Below are positions 7,893 to 16,916 of a stretch of DNA of 64,000 nt, piece after piece. Within the stretch, counting starts at the first letter, position 1; every line of letters begins with the position of its first letter. Under the pieces are notes generated by a model. The model was not told where the DNA came from, did not search any database, and was given only the letters and a program-made list of their open reading frames with translations. The DNA comes from MVRE01 sp015660965 (GTDB taxonomy: Archaea; Halobacteriota; Methanomicrobia; Methanomicrobiales; Methanospirillaceae): NCBI GenBank assembly GCA_050015095.1, contig JBEKCC010000002.1, positions 216,475 through 280,474 of the forward strand, written 5' to 3'. The position numbers and the translations under genes are program-made.

Positions 7893-8468
7893 CTACCAGC
7901 TTTTCAGGAATACGCCATCACAAATCGATTTCCAGAGTATCGATCGTGCGCAGTCTACCTGGTGTTCCCGGAGACCAACATCCCGCATAAGATTTTGGAT
8001 TTCTAAAAGGGGTATACCGTGGCTAGGTTTCGACGGTTCGCGGATGTAAAGAGTTCCCTCAGGCCGTAATGATTTTGCAAGTGCATTCATTATATCAATT
8101 CTCATTGACGGATCAACGTCATGGAGCACAAAGTGAATGATCACTGCATCATAGTAATTTTCCGGTATATCCATCTTGGTGATATCACCGGTACGGAATT
8201 CAATCATACCATAGTTTTTCAACCGTTGTTGTGCTTTTTTTATCCAGAATTCTGAGATGTCGATACACGTGAGATGACCACCCAGTTGAATTGAATGAGC
8301 AATTGCTATGGACATAGCTCCGCCACCACATCCAAATTCAAGGATACGTTCATTTCCTTTCAGGCCGAGTGTGCTGACATACTTCGGATGAAAAAAATGA
8401 GAGCGGATTAGATAATCGATTATCTCTTCTTCAATTATTCGAATCAAAGACGGTTGTTCCGGGTCCAT
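7893..8468 (-). CDS. Class I SAM-dependent methyltransferase
   Basis: 191-residue methyltransferase of the UbiE/Methyltransf_11-25 type. Motif I ILEFGCGGGAMSIAIA is at about 42-57, the acidic SAM-ribose residue at CIDIS (about 70-74), GDITKMDIP follows near 95, and the post-motif HFVLHDVDP is near 112-120. There is no substrate-specific domain, so the acceptor is unknown. It is a monocistronic minus-strand gene; the start has only a weak ribosome site. Confidence 0.85.
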   Translation of the reverse strand: MDPEQPSLIRIIEEEIIDYLIRSHFFHPKYVSTLGLKGNERILEFGCGGGAMSIAIAHSIQLGGHLTCIDISEFWIKKAQQRLKNYGMIEFRTGDITKMDIPENYYDAVIIHFVLHDVDPSMRIDIMNALAKSLRPEGTLYIREPSKPSHGIPLLEIQNLMRDVGLREHQVDCARSILWKSICDGVFLKSW

Positions 8469-8617
8469 CGGTTTTCCAGCTGTAATTGCTGATACGTATT
8501 ATGGAACGATGGATGAAAAACCTGATGAAAAATGGGGACTTTCAAGAATCTCTTAAGGCTATTGATATATGAATTCCACGCTATAAAATAAGTAAAACGA
8601 CATTTTCAACTGATTCC

Positions 8618-9118
8618 ATGTCTCTTAATGGCAGCATAAACGAGAAAAGTAGATACGAGAGAAAAGCGGATAAACTCCAGAAATTTTTTATACGCCCATT
8701 TTTTTTAAGTCTCAGCATCGGTATTCCCTTCTGCATATTCAAGATGCTCTTTGGACTAACTGCAGTCCGAATTGGGACCCCATCAAATCTTTCCCTTATA
8801 GTCTTTGGGTGGTTGGTCATTGGGTGGTCGGGAGCAGACATACTGATGAACACCGGAAGAGTTATTCTCGACATTTTCCACAGGCCGGCCAGATTTGAGT
8901 ACTGCACCATCGCCCAGTTGGGTCGTATCTTCCGGGTGCCAATGGTTTTTCTCGCAATCGATACTCTTCTTTCCTTTTTGATCATATGTTTCATGCTCTG
9001 GTCAGGCTGGATCACAAAACTCACGCTGTTTGAAGTATATCTCTGGTACGCTGCAACGACTCTGAACCTAATCACCCTCTCAACAGTATCCCTCTACAAT
9101 GAAATCAAAGAAGTGTAA
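8618..9118 (+). CDS. Hypothetical membrane protein (4 TM)
   Basis: 166-residue protein with four likely helices (about 27-45, 55-75, 108-132, 138-160) after a charged N-terminus. Two membrane hairpins are separated by a polar loop holding RPARFEYCTIAQLGRIFRVP. It is not assigned to a family. The overlapping antisense frame 8581-9075 looks like a shadow because its composition is that of a reversed membrane protein. The start ATG at 8618 lacks a strong ribosome site. Confidence 0.65.
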   Translation: MSLNGSINEKSRYERKADKLQKFFIRPFFLSLSIGIPFCIFKMLFGLTAVRIGTPSNLSLIVFGWLVIGWSGADILMNTGRVILDIFHRPARFEYCTIAQLGRIFRVPMVFLAIDTLLSFLIICFMLWSGWITKLTLFEVYLWYAATTLNLITLSTVSLYNEIKEV

Positions 9119-9146
9119 AAAAGGAAAATATTAGCTCTTGAAAGAA

Positions 9147-9617
9147 TTACTCGACCCTGTAACCATTATTTTCTAAATATTTTTGTAGCTGGTTTTCTGC
9201 AACATCATCCGACTGTGGAATTTTTCGCTTCGCTTCATCCCAAACGGCTCTCAAATCCAAATCATCTGAATGAAGATCCAAGGTACCGGTTACTCTTCCG
9301 ACCATTCCCCCATTGGAATTAAAAATTCGCATAACCACACACCGATAGAATTTGCACTGGCCAGGACTTGTCTCATGAATCGTACACAGGATACGCTCTC
9401 CAGAGGGTCGGAGGAACGGACAGGCCGTGGAGTGCTGCTCAGACCACGTGGGATTCGAAAAAAGTTCCCGCTTATCTTCATCGACTCTTGCGATGAACGG
9501 GGTCCCGGTTGAAACTGAACAGCATGCAAATTCAAATGGGCCAATTTGACGTTCAATTGCAATATAATCACCCATATACATGCAACAAGTCCCGCACTGA
9601 GTGCACTTGAATGTCAT
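9147..9617 (-). CDS. YkgJ-family zinc/iron-chelating domain protein
   Basis: 156-residue Cys-cluster protein. It starts MTFKCTQCGTCC (CxxCxxCC at 5-12) and continues with CCSVSTG, ACPFLRP, ILCTIHETSPGQCKFYRCV, the spacing of the YkgJ/UPF0153 family. It is predicted to bind Fe or Zn, possibly as an Fe-S cluster; the reaction is unknown. It is a clear paralogue of the protein at 7242-7724, including the C-terminal WDEAKRKIPQSDD block, and supports the revised start of that gene. Confidence 0.85.
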   Translation of the reverse strand: MTFKCTQCGTCCMYMGDYIAIERQIGPFEFACCSVSTGTPFIARVDEDKRELFSNPTWSEQHSTACPFLRPSGERILCTIHETSPGQCKFYRCVVMRIFNSNGGMVGRVTGTLDLHSDDLDLRAVWDEAKRKIPQSDDVAENQLQKYLENNGYRVE

Positions 9618-9754
9618 CGGTCCACGCTCATTTGATCGTTTCTATCAAGGTCGGGAATTGAGAGAGTATTTGCGTGTATTCCAAGCGCCAAAAGATGATT
9701 AAAAACAACCGAACCTATTATCGTATTATTCAATGAATTGACCACAGTTTGTTG

Positions 9755-10240
9755 TTATTTAGTGTCTTCCCCTAACGCTTCCCTACTCCGCATCTGATAC
9801 AGGACCATAGGATTCATCTCGCGATATTCGTTCTTTCCTATTCTCATAATGACGTTTGATATACCACTGTTTACAATCATTTTCGAACAGAGAAAACAAG
9901 GCCAGATTTGTGTCAGATCTTCTGTCTCAACATCAAACCCTGCGAGATAGAGCGTGCACCCCCGCGCATTCTTACCCGCTTGGATGAGTGCGTTCATTTC
10001 TGCATGGACACTCCTGCACCGTTCGTAATTCGAGCCCGAAGGAATATTATGCTCTTTTCTCCAGCACGTTTTCAGTTCCGTGCAGTCCATTTGTTTACGT
10101 GGTGCTCCGGTATATCCTGTCGATACAATAGTATTGTATTCATCGATTATAATGGCCCCAAAATTGCGTCGCAGACATGTGCCCTGATGAGCACATCGCA
10201 GTGCGAGGTCAAGAAAATATTGGTGCCTGTTGGTTCGCAT
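9755..10240 (-). CDS. dCMP deaminase (ComEB-like)
   Basis: Zinc-dependent deoxycytidylate deaminase, 161 residues, converting dCMP to dUMP for thymidylate synthesis. The zinc site is complete: H79-A-E81 in SVHAEMNAL and PCFLC with C115 and C118. The insertion MDCTELKTCWRKEHNIPSGSNYERC is typical of the ComEB/dCMP branch rather than cytidine deaminases. Length is normal. It is a single gene with no obvious operon partner. Confidence 0.92.
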   Translation of the reverse strand: MRTNRHQYFLDLALRCAHQGTCLRRNFGAIIIDEYNTIVSTGYTGAPRKQMDCTELKTCWRKEHNIPSGSNYERCRSVHAEMNALIQAGKNARGCTLYLAGFDVETEDLTQIWPCFLCSKMIVNSGISNVIMRIGKNEYREMNPMVLYQMRSREALGEDTK

Positions 10241-10359
10241 TCAAGAAAATATATCGAAGCATCCTATTAAAGAACAACGGTCTAAGATTATTGAATTTTT
10301 ATCCATATTTGTAGATCACATTAACAACCATAGTTTTTTACTTGTTGAAACGGCGATCC

Positions 10360-10881
10360 TTATGTTTTTAGATAAAATCGCCATTTACAAAACATGTCGG
10401 GTGGATGCGAATCTGGAGGAGCAAACAAACATTCGATACATATTCTCTCATCGATCACCTTGGCAAAACTCGTAAATTCTGCTTGATGCATTTCGCGACA
10501 ACTGTATTCCCCCAAACCCCGACGCAATCGTGCCTCTTGGGTCGGGCAGGAGGGCACCGAGATAACAACCTCCTCTGCCCGTTCATCGATATCGTAATCC
10601 ACAATCATGGCCCAAGGGAAGTGCCTCAATGCTTTGACAAATCCTTTCAGTCCCTTTTCCGTAATATTGAAGCGTTCTACAATATCTTTTGCGGCCATCG
10701 AGGCAACACGGCCCCACACCTGTTCATTGACCTTTTCTGCAGTGGGTTCACCAAATTGTTCGGCAATATAAATGAACCAGAACGCATCTACCACACGATA
10801 ATGCCAGAGAAGGAATTCCAGGTACTCCCGTTTGTCTCTGCCGGTCATCTCATCGAAGATCTCAAGGTTCATGCCACTCAT
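10360..10881 (-). CDS. DUF6125-family protein
   Basis: Start set at ATG 10881 (MSGMNLEIFDEM); the open frame extends to 10995 but the added residues are not family-like and the aagggcag before 10881 can serve as a ribosome site. The 173-residue product has the DUF6125 pattern: YLEFLLWHYRVVDAFWFI near 20-37, VWGRVASMAAKDIVERF near 55-72, then a C-terminal Cys set (CPTQEARLRRG, YSCREMH, ICIECLFAPPD). The family resembles helical sensory or tetrapyrrole-binding proteins in C1-metabolising anaerobes, but its role is unproven. Confidence 0.75.
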   Translation of the reverse strand: MSGMNLEIFDEMTGRDKREYLEFLLWHYRVVDAFWFIYIAEQFGEPTAEKVNEQVWGRVASMAAKDIVERFNITEKGLKGFVKALRHFPWAMIVDYDIDERAEEVVISVPSCPTQEARLRRGLGEYSCREMHQAEFTSFAKVIDERICIECLFAPPDSHPPDMFCKWRFYLKT

Positions 10882-11096
10882 ACTGCCCTTCTCTTTTAAT
10901 TCAGCACCCAGACCATTGCATTCAATGCAGTGGCAAAACAGCCCCAGCACAGGTACATGTTTCCAAGGTAAAATGATTATCGGGTAGATGGCCACAGACT
11001 CAAAGCTCTACAAAGACCATTTCGAACAGATTCAGCGTGAAATTCATTCGCCATTCGTAGCTCAGAGCTATCCGGTGCCGGGCTGATAGGTATGGA

Positions 11097-11363
11097 TTAA
11101 ATTGTAGCCCGCTGGAGTGCCAGGCGACCACTTGATGTGAGCCTCAATCGTATCTCATTGTTGGACCTGCCTGCATCGAGATGTCTTTTGGAAAGTAAAA
11201 TGCGAATACCGGAGCGAACACTACTCTCACTGTGGTCGGGAAGTAACTGATGAACCACATCACTAATGTGACAACTTGGATTATCTGCGACTACTTGCAG
11301 GATTTGAATATGAGTAGGCTCAGGCACGAAGGCCTTTGGAATTTCGAATAGAATGTCTTCCAT
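11097..11363 (-). CDS. Small winged-helix transcriptional regulator
   Basis: 88-residue protein. Residues 17-75 form a single winged helix: HIQILQVVADNP, SCHISDVVHQLL, then SSVRSGIRILLSKRHLDAGRSNNEIRLRLTSSGRLAL, i.e. helix-turn-helix plus wing and a terminal helix. There is no ligand domain, so it probably acts as a DNA-binding dimer. It is divergent from the aIF-1A gene across a 365-base region. Target genes unknown. Confidence 0.7.
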   Translation of the reverse strand: MEDILFEIPKAFVPEPTHIQILQVVADNPSCHISDVVHQLLPDHSESSVRSGIRILLSKRHLDAGRSNNEIRLRLTSSGRLALQRATI

Positions 11364-11728
11364 TTTTCGTCCTGGTGATATTGAAAACAGAGTATGATGA
11401 CGTATATAGTCTATGATAAACCGGTCAAAGATGCAATCGTACTATTCCATCTCTTTATCATAGGACTTATAAGCCCATTCTGCTACATAGTTGGCCAAAG
11501 GCACAACCCTCAACAGAATGTCACCTTATTTTCTGAACGAATCACCATATTAGTATTGTTTTTCTAAGATGATGTAACCATCCCTTCATTCAATCCTACC
11601 TAGAATTGGGAGATAAATAGGAATTTTCATATAATCTAATGACGGTTTTTAAAAAATCTTAAACATTGATTTGATAGATATGTTCATTGTCTTATACACC
11701 ATTGTTATAAGTCCCGGGAGATGTTTGA
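11364..11728. other. Divergent intergenic region
   Basis: 365 bases between the wHTH gene and aIF-1A. It is AT-rich with no convincing gene. The stretch tttttaaaaaatctt near 11645-11660 is a candidate TATA region for aIF-1A, and a ribosome site GGGAG is at 11716-11720. Confidence 0.4.
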
Positions 11729-12067
11729 ATTAGGAATCCTAACAATAATAGTGACGACGATCTTGATGTTAATGCAGTAAACCCTGATGGAACTACAACG
11801 ATTCGTGTCCGATTACCGAAAAAATGGAATAAAGAGCAATTTGCATGTGCTGAACTGATGATGGGTGCAAATCACATACGTGTCAAATGTTATGATGGCA
11901 TCACACGCATGGGAAGAATCAAAGGAAAGATTAAGAAAAAGGTCTGGATACGAGAAGGAGATATCTTAATCGTTACACCTTGGAGCTTCCAAGATGGTAA
12001 GTGCGATATTTCTTACCGGTACCTACCGCCCCAGGTCGATTGGTTAAGAAAAAATCGCTATATTTAA
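11729..12067 (+). CDS. Translation initiation factor aIF-1A, apparent AUU start
   Basis: Archaeal IF1A (OB fold), which stimulates ribosome dissociation and initiator tRNA binding. The family signature runs IRVRLPKKWN, ELMMGANHIRVKC, GRIKGKIKKKVWIREGDILIV and QVDWLRKNRYI. The first ATG in frame (11858) would delete the first OB strand IRVRLP. Upstream the frame is open back to a TGA at 11726 and contains no ATG, GTG or TTG. ATT at 11729 lies 8 bases after the ribosome site GGGAG (11716-11720) and gives 112 residues, a normal family length, starting (M)RNPNNNSDDDL. A sequencing error or another rare start cannot be excluded. Confidence 0.85.
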   Translation: MRNPNNNSDDDLDVNAVNPDGTTTIRVRLPKKWNKEQFACAELMMGANHIRVKCYDGITRMGRIKGKIKKKVWIREGDILIVTPWSFQDGKCDISYRYLPPQVDWLRKNRYI

Positions 12068-12242
12068 CTACCTTTTTGTGTTAGGAAACCTTTCAATTTT
12101 ATAGTCGATACTTTCATTTTTCAAATGACAATTAATCGAAATAGTGGTTCAATGGAAATTAACGTTGCGATAATGCAGTAGTTATTATACAGAAACCTCC
12201 TATATAGTATACAGTTTTTTCGAAGACTGTTTGAGAAAAATC

Positions 12243-12410
12243 ATGTATAGATCGAATTTTGGTGGCCCGAGAAACTTCGGACCCCGTGAAATGACAAAGG
12301 TAGTCTGTTCAGACTGCGGTAAAGATTGCGAAGTACCATTTAAACCAACTGAGGGAAGACCTGTATATTGTCAGGATTGCCTTCCAAAACATAGGAAACC
12401 TCGGTTCTAA
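12243..12410 (+). CDS. Small CxxC...CxxC zinc-ribbon protein
   Basis: 55-residue protein. After a Gly/Pro/Phe/Arg-rich tail (GGPRNFGPREM) comes VVCSDCGKDCEVPFKPTEG, then PVYCQDCLPKHR, the CxxC-x17-CxxC domain widespread in archaea and bacteria (TIGR04272-like). C22/C25 and C43/C46 should bind one zinc. Such proteins may bind RNA or protein; the role is unknown. A TATA-like tatatagtatac at about 12199-12210 lies about 40 bases upstream. Confidence 0.8.
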   Translation: MYRSNFGGPRNFGPREMTKVVCSDCGKDCEVPFKPTEGRPVYCQDCLPKHRKPRF

Positions 12411-12538
12411 TTGGACAAAACACAAAACTTTTTACTTTTTTTAATTACAACGTCTCTTAAAGACATTTACAATTAAAAACCATTAGAACAATTATTCAGG
12501 ATACGATTTATCAAATCTTTCTGCTCAAGTTGATCTCT

Positions 12539-15052
12539 TTACGATATTGTTCTAAATCTATATGCACTATGTGGAATTGAAATCTCAAACCGTGCACCTT
12601 TCCCAGGTTCGCCGGTTTCTTTTATTGAGAGTCCAGTAATAGAAAGAATTTCTCTGGAGAGAAACAAACCAAAACCGGTATTTTTGAAAAATTTGCGATT
12701 GAAAATATTCTCTTTTTCATTATAAGGAATTCCCCCTCCATCATCCTTACAGATTAATATCAGATTATCATTAGATTCTTTATAAGAGAATATAATCTTC
12801 GTAAGTTTTTTTCCATGTCTTAGTGCATTTTCAATTAGGTTAAAAAAGACTCTTTCAAGCAGGGGATCTGCAAAGATTTCAAGTTTATCAAACTCTATGG
12901 AGACATCAACTGGACCCAATTTAATAGTTTTTATTGCATTCTCGATGATCTTTTTCACATCAAACCACTGAGGTGCATTGATACCAATATCTTGGTAATC
13001 CCTTGTGAATTCTATCTGTTGAGAAATTATGTCGACCACAGTTTCTTCATTTTTAATGTATTCAAGCCGATCTTGATCGGTTGTTTCCATTTTAGACAGT
13101 TCTAATTGAACTTTAAGAGCAGTTACTTGATTGAGAATATCGTGACGGGTGATACTCGAAAGGAGATGGAGTTTTTTGTATGCCAGTTGTAATGCCTCTT
13201 CTGCTTGTTTGACATCGGTTACATCACGACCTACTGATTGGTATTCAACGACGTTTCCTTTCTCATCAAAAATTGCACGATCACTCCATCGTTGCCAACG
13301 TACCTGACCATTTGGCATGATTATGCGGTGTGTGACTTCAGCAACTGGGTGATCTTGCGTTAATGAAACAAAATGCTGTCGAACGATACTCTTATCTTGT
13401 TCGGGGATTTGCGGGTTAAATTTTTTCCCAATAATATCCTCTCGTTTTTTATTGAAATAGCGACAGTAAGCTTCGTTGACGAAGACATGTGTACCGTCAG
13501 GCAGGAACCGAGAAATAAATTCAGTTTGATCTTCCACAACATTCCGATACCGCTTTTCACTTTCTTGGAGGGCATCTTCAGCTTGTTTTTTATCAGTAAT
13601 ATCCTCTAGAGTTTCAACTGCGCCAATGATCTCCCCATTTGAAGCTTTGATTAATGCTGCGGTGAATTTTAGCCATTTTCCTTTAATACCTTTTGCCGGG
13701 AAAAAATCGGTAGCTTCGTATCCACCCTCCACAAACTTCGATTTATTAAATTTTTCACCGTACCATTGAGGTATCTTATCAATCAACCCACCAATAAGGA
13801 GATCAGCGAGACAAGGTCTTTCGGTATCATAAAAAGCACGCCATTGTTGATTTGTTCCGATAGCATCCTTAGACATGATACCACTGTATTTTTCCAATGC
13901 TTTATTCCAGAAAATGATTCTATGATTTTGATCAATAACAAACTGCAAAATAGGGGAACCATCAATGATAGAATTTAACTGAGCCTCACTTTTTTGTAAT
14001 TCTTTATGTGCGGTATCGAGAGATTCCAACATCTGATTTGATGTTTCTGCAAAACGCGTGAGTTCATCATTTCCTGAAATCGTAATGTGGGCTGAAAAAT
14101 CTCCCTTTTTTGTAATATTTTCGAAATCGGTACTGATTTTTTTTATACGTGAAAGTACCTCTTTATCCATTAAAAAAATAATAATTAGCCCAAAAAAGGC
14201 ACCTACAGCTAATTGGATCCAGATGAAAGTAAGAACAGTGTTCTTTCCATTCTGATAGATATCTCGAGGAACCATCACCTGAAGCAGTAAGGCATCATTT
14301 CCATAAATATCTTTTAAGACCCTTTGACCCTCGATTATATTGTCATTTATCGGATGTACATCAACAGATACATCTTTATTTTTAATTAGTGAGTCGCGGT
14401 CTTTGAGTGATAGTGATGATGATTCAAGTGGTGTGATAGAAAGAGAAGGCAGTGTGAGCAGTGCTAAACGCTTAATCTCTATTTCGTCCAGATACCGGCC
14501 CATGATCAACATTCCCACAGGAGGACCTGTGAAATCGGTATGTAGGATTGGATACATAGTAATGATAACAGGACCTTCAGGAATATTGAGAAATCCGGAT
14601 ATTTTATTATTAATATTAGTATTACGAAGGGGGGAGTTTACATCAGCCAGTTCTTTAACTAGGCCAGTAGGAACAGGGGTCATTTCATTTTTTGTAGAAT
14701 TATAACCTGCGCCATACAAAATTTTACCTTCTGTATTGGTGATAATCACAAAATTGAGACGTAAGCTAGAATAAGTCGCAGTCCCAAGATTCAGTTTTAT
14801 AAAATCACTTTTCTGTCCTTTGACAAACGAATAGGTATCATCCCATGATCCCCAATCAGTAACAATAGAATTCAAATTAGAAATTTCATTGTTAACGTTA
14901 TTGACGATGAGTACCGTATCTTCGGAAACATGGTCAGATTCGATTTTTTCATAACTTCTAAAAAGAATTGTTGATGAGAATAGAATTAAGACAATTAGAA
15001 TGATAATGAACGCACCGATCAGACTGAATAATGTTTTTTCTCGAATGTCCAT
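12539..15052 (-). CDS. CHASE4-PAS-PAS sensor histidine kinase
   Basis: 837-residue membrane kinase. One helix at about 10-32, an extracellular CHASE4 ligand domain (about 40-265, with the WGSWDDTYSFV hallmark), a second helix near 278-298, a HAMP linker (about 300-350), two PAS domains (about 360-485 and 495-615, each ended by a PAC-type block such as VEYQSVGRDVTDVKQAEEAL), then an H-box with RHDILN (His near 637) and a HATPase with FFNLIENALRHG, CKDDGGGIP and GFGLFLSREI. It is an orphan kinase sharing its output half with the kinase at 117-1286. The signal is probably extracellular and small. Confidence 0.93.
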   Translation of the reverse strand: MDIREKTLFSLIGAFIIILIVLILFSSTILFRSYEKIESDHVSEDTVLIVNNVNNEISNLNSIVTDWGSWDDTYSFVKGQKSDFIKLNLGTATYSSLRLNFVIITNTEGKILYGAGYNSTKNEMTPVPTGLVKELADVNSPLRNTNINNKISGFLNIPEGPVIITMYPILHTDFTGPPVGMLIMGRYLDEIEIKRLALLTLPSLSITPLESSSLSLKDRDSLIKNKDVSVDVHPINDNIIEGQRVLKDIYGNDALLLQVMVPRDIYQNGKNTVLTFIWIQLAVGAFFGLIIIFLMDKEVLSRIKKISTDFENITKKGDFSAHITISGNDELTRFAETSNQMLESLDTAHKELQKSEAQLNSIIDGSPILQFVIDQNHRIIFWNKALEKYSGIMSKDAIGTNQQWRAFYDTERPCLADLLIGGLIDKIPQWYGEKFNKSKFVEGGYEATDFFPAKGIKGKWLKFTAALIKASNGEIIGAVETLEDITDKKQAEDALQESEKRYRNVVEDQTEFISRFLPDGTHVFVNEAYCRYFNKKREDIIGKKFNPQIPEQDKSIVRQHFVSLTQDHPVAEVTHRIIMPNGQVRWQRWSDRAIFDEKGNVVEYQSVGRDVTDVKQAEEALQLAYKKLHLLSSITRHDILNQVTALKVQLELSKMETTDQDRLEYIKNEETVVDIISQQIEFTRDYQDIGINAPQWFDVKKIIENAIKTIKLGPVDVSIEFDKLEIFADPLLERVFFNLIENALRHGKKLTKIIFSYKESNDNLILICKDDGGGIPYNEKENIFNRKFFKNTGFGLFLSREILSITGLSIKETGEPGKGARFEISIPHSAYRFRTIS

Positions 15053-15360
15053 ATTCCCTCATTTCATGAAATGTTAAATGATACACTCCAGATCAACATT
15101 TTTTTAGACAATTATTAGTATGTGAACAACCATTCAGACTGGAATCACCAATGATAGTAATTCACAACGCTTTATTTAAAGTATTTTACATTGTTATCTT
15201 TCAAGTATCCCATGAAAATTATTTGGAACCATTTTACTATTCTATGAGAATAGAATATAGGACTCGTCAATGAATTGAGAATCGAAAAAGGTTTCCTTAT
15301 AGAACAGTTCACACATAAAACTATTAATGAACAAAACCAATCTAGAAATAGTGAACTATT
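15053..15360. other. Divergent promoter region, kinase / marR operon
   Basis: 308 bases of AT-rich sequence between divergent genes. Near-repeated stretches aaaattatttggaacca and ctattctatgagaatagaat (15236-15255, with the inverted repeat attct-atg-agaat) could be operator-like. No gene was found. Confidence 0.35.
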
Positions 15361-15798
15361 GTGGTTGACAATATCCGTGACAGAGTAGCCGAAGATCTGC
15401 TGGCGTTGTTACCTTTTTACCACAAAAATATAATCAAAATGGGACACGGTATTTCTGGATTACAAGCAGCTCAGTATCGTGTTCTCGGTGTTCTTACAAG
15501 AGATGGCACCCTCCCAATGTCAGAAATCGGGAAGCGATTGTACATCTCAAAACCGTATATGACAACACTCGTAGATACGTTGATTTCGGCTAGGTATGTT
15601 GAACGACTTCCTGATTCAGAAGACCGTCGTGTAATTAAGATTGCAATTACGTCACTAGGGAAAAAACACTTAAAGGAAAGTAGTGCAATTTTTAAAAATA
15701 ATTTGAACGACCTCCTTTCCAAACTCGATGAAAAAGATTTGATAGAACTCAACATATCGCTCGAAAAACTGAAACGCATCCTTAAAAAAATATCGTGA
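15361..15798 (+). CDS. MarR-family transcriptional regulator
   Basis: 145-residue winged-helix repressor with GTG start. Residues 40-115 carry YRVLGVLTRDGTLPMSEIGKRL, then SKPYMTTLVDTLISARYVERLPDSEDRRVIKIAIT, the MarR recognition helix and wing (DxRxxxxxxT). Terminal helices supply the dimer interface. It overlaps the ABC ATPase start (GTGA), so it is co-transcribed with a drug-type exporter and very likely controls it in response to an exported or toxic compound. Confidence 0.92.
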   Translation: MVDNIRDRVAEDLLALLPFYHKNIIKMGHGISGLQAAQYRVLGVLTRDGTLPMSEIGKRLYISKPYMTTLVDTLISARYVERLPDSEDRRVIKIAITSLGKKHLKESSAIFKNNLNDLLSKLDEKDLIELNISLEKLKRILKKIS

Positions 15799-16916
15799 GA
15801 TATAGAATGGACATACCGGTGCAGAATATTTCTACTGATAAATTCCTAGAAAAATCAGGACAAAAGTCTATCGAACGCGATACCGCCAAATCTGGAACTC
15901 CAGTCTGTATCACACCTTCTGGTGAAAGCATTATCAGAATTGATCATATAACAAAAATTTTTAAAGAAAAGAACCGCACTGTAACTGCCGTTGATGACAT
16001 TTCACTTGATGTAAATAGAGGAGAAATTTTCGGCCTATTGGGTCCCAACGGAGCTGGGAAAAGCACACTTATACGGATACTTACCACACTGCTTAGACCA
16101 ACATCAGGTACCGCATGTGTTGATACATATGACATATCTAACGATCCGGAAAAAATCCGCAGTATTATCGGTGTATGTCCACAGAATAGTACTCTCGATG
16201 TTGAACTCACTGCATACGATAACCTCGAATTTTATGGAAAATTGGTAAATATTCCTGATAGTGCTCTTGATGACCGGATCTGGCAGCTTCTTGAAATGAC
16301 CGAACTGGCAGATCGTGCCAACATGAAAGTCCAGACATTCTCCGGGGGAATGAGACGGAAACTTGAGATTGTACGTGCTTTCATTCATCATCCACTCATC
16401 CTATTTCTCGATGAACCGACAATTGGACTCGACCCTGAGTCAAGGCGCGAAGTTTGGCAACAGATTTTAAAGTTGAATGAGGAAAAGACGACTATCATTC
16501 TGACTACACACTATATGGATGAGGCTGAAAAACTCTGTAATCGAATCGCATTTGTGGATAAAGGACGGCTCATCGCCCTGGATATTTTGGAGAATCTCAA
16601 ACGATTAATACCTGCGGGTGACCTTATCGAGATCGGTTTTGACATGATTGATGACAAGATCGTGACAGCAATCAGAGAGAACGACTTAATCAATTCAGTT
16701 CAAATAAAGGAACAGAAACTCATTATTTCGGCAAAGAATGGGAGCAAAGTATTGCCCGCAATTGTTGCGATCTTTGAAAATTTCTCCCTCCCCATATTAT
16801 CGATCTCAATACACTCGCCGTCATTGGAAGATGTTTTCATTTATCTCACCGGCAAAAAACTTGATGAGTCTAACAACGGAGAGAAACAGTCTGCGCTCAA
16901 GAGGCAATCGTTATGA
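15795..16916 (+). CDS. ABC transporter ATP-binding protein (DrrA-like)
   Basis: 373-residue ATPase of an ABC-2 exporter. Walker A GPNGAGKSTL, Q-loop CPQNST, signature FSGGMRRKLEI, Walker B LILFLDEPTIGLDP and H-loop TTHYMDEAE are intact. A C-terminal extension (about 275-355) is typical of DrrA-type daunorubicin-resistance ATPases. The start is GTG at 15795 overlapping marR; ATG 15807 is an alternative. It overlaps the permease start by four bases. It presumably powers efflux of an organic compound or polymer. Confidence 0.92.
   Translation: MRYRMDIPVQNISTDKFLEKSGQKSIERDTAKSGTPVCITPSGESIIRIDHITKIFKEKNRTVTAVDDISLDVNRGEIFGLLGPNGAGKSTLIRILTTLLRPTSGTACVDTYDISNDPEKIRSIIGVCPQNSTLDVELTAYDNLEFYGKLVNIPDSALDDRIWQLLEMTELADRANMKVQTFSGGMRRKLEIVRAFIHHPLILFLDEPTIGLDPESRREVWQQILKLNEEKTTIILTTHYMDEAEKLCNRIAFVDKGRLIALDILENLKRLIPAGDLIEIGFDMIDDKIVTAIRENDLINSVQIKEQKLIISAKNGSKVLPAIVAIFENFSLPILSISIHSPSLEDVFIYLTGKKLDESNNGEKQSALKRQSL

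Noticed and set aside
8581..9075. 164-codon minus-strand frame
   Set aside because: It is antisense to the membrane protein at 8618-9118, whose clean hydrophobic helices are more gene-like.
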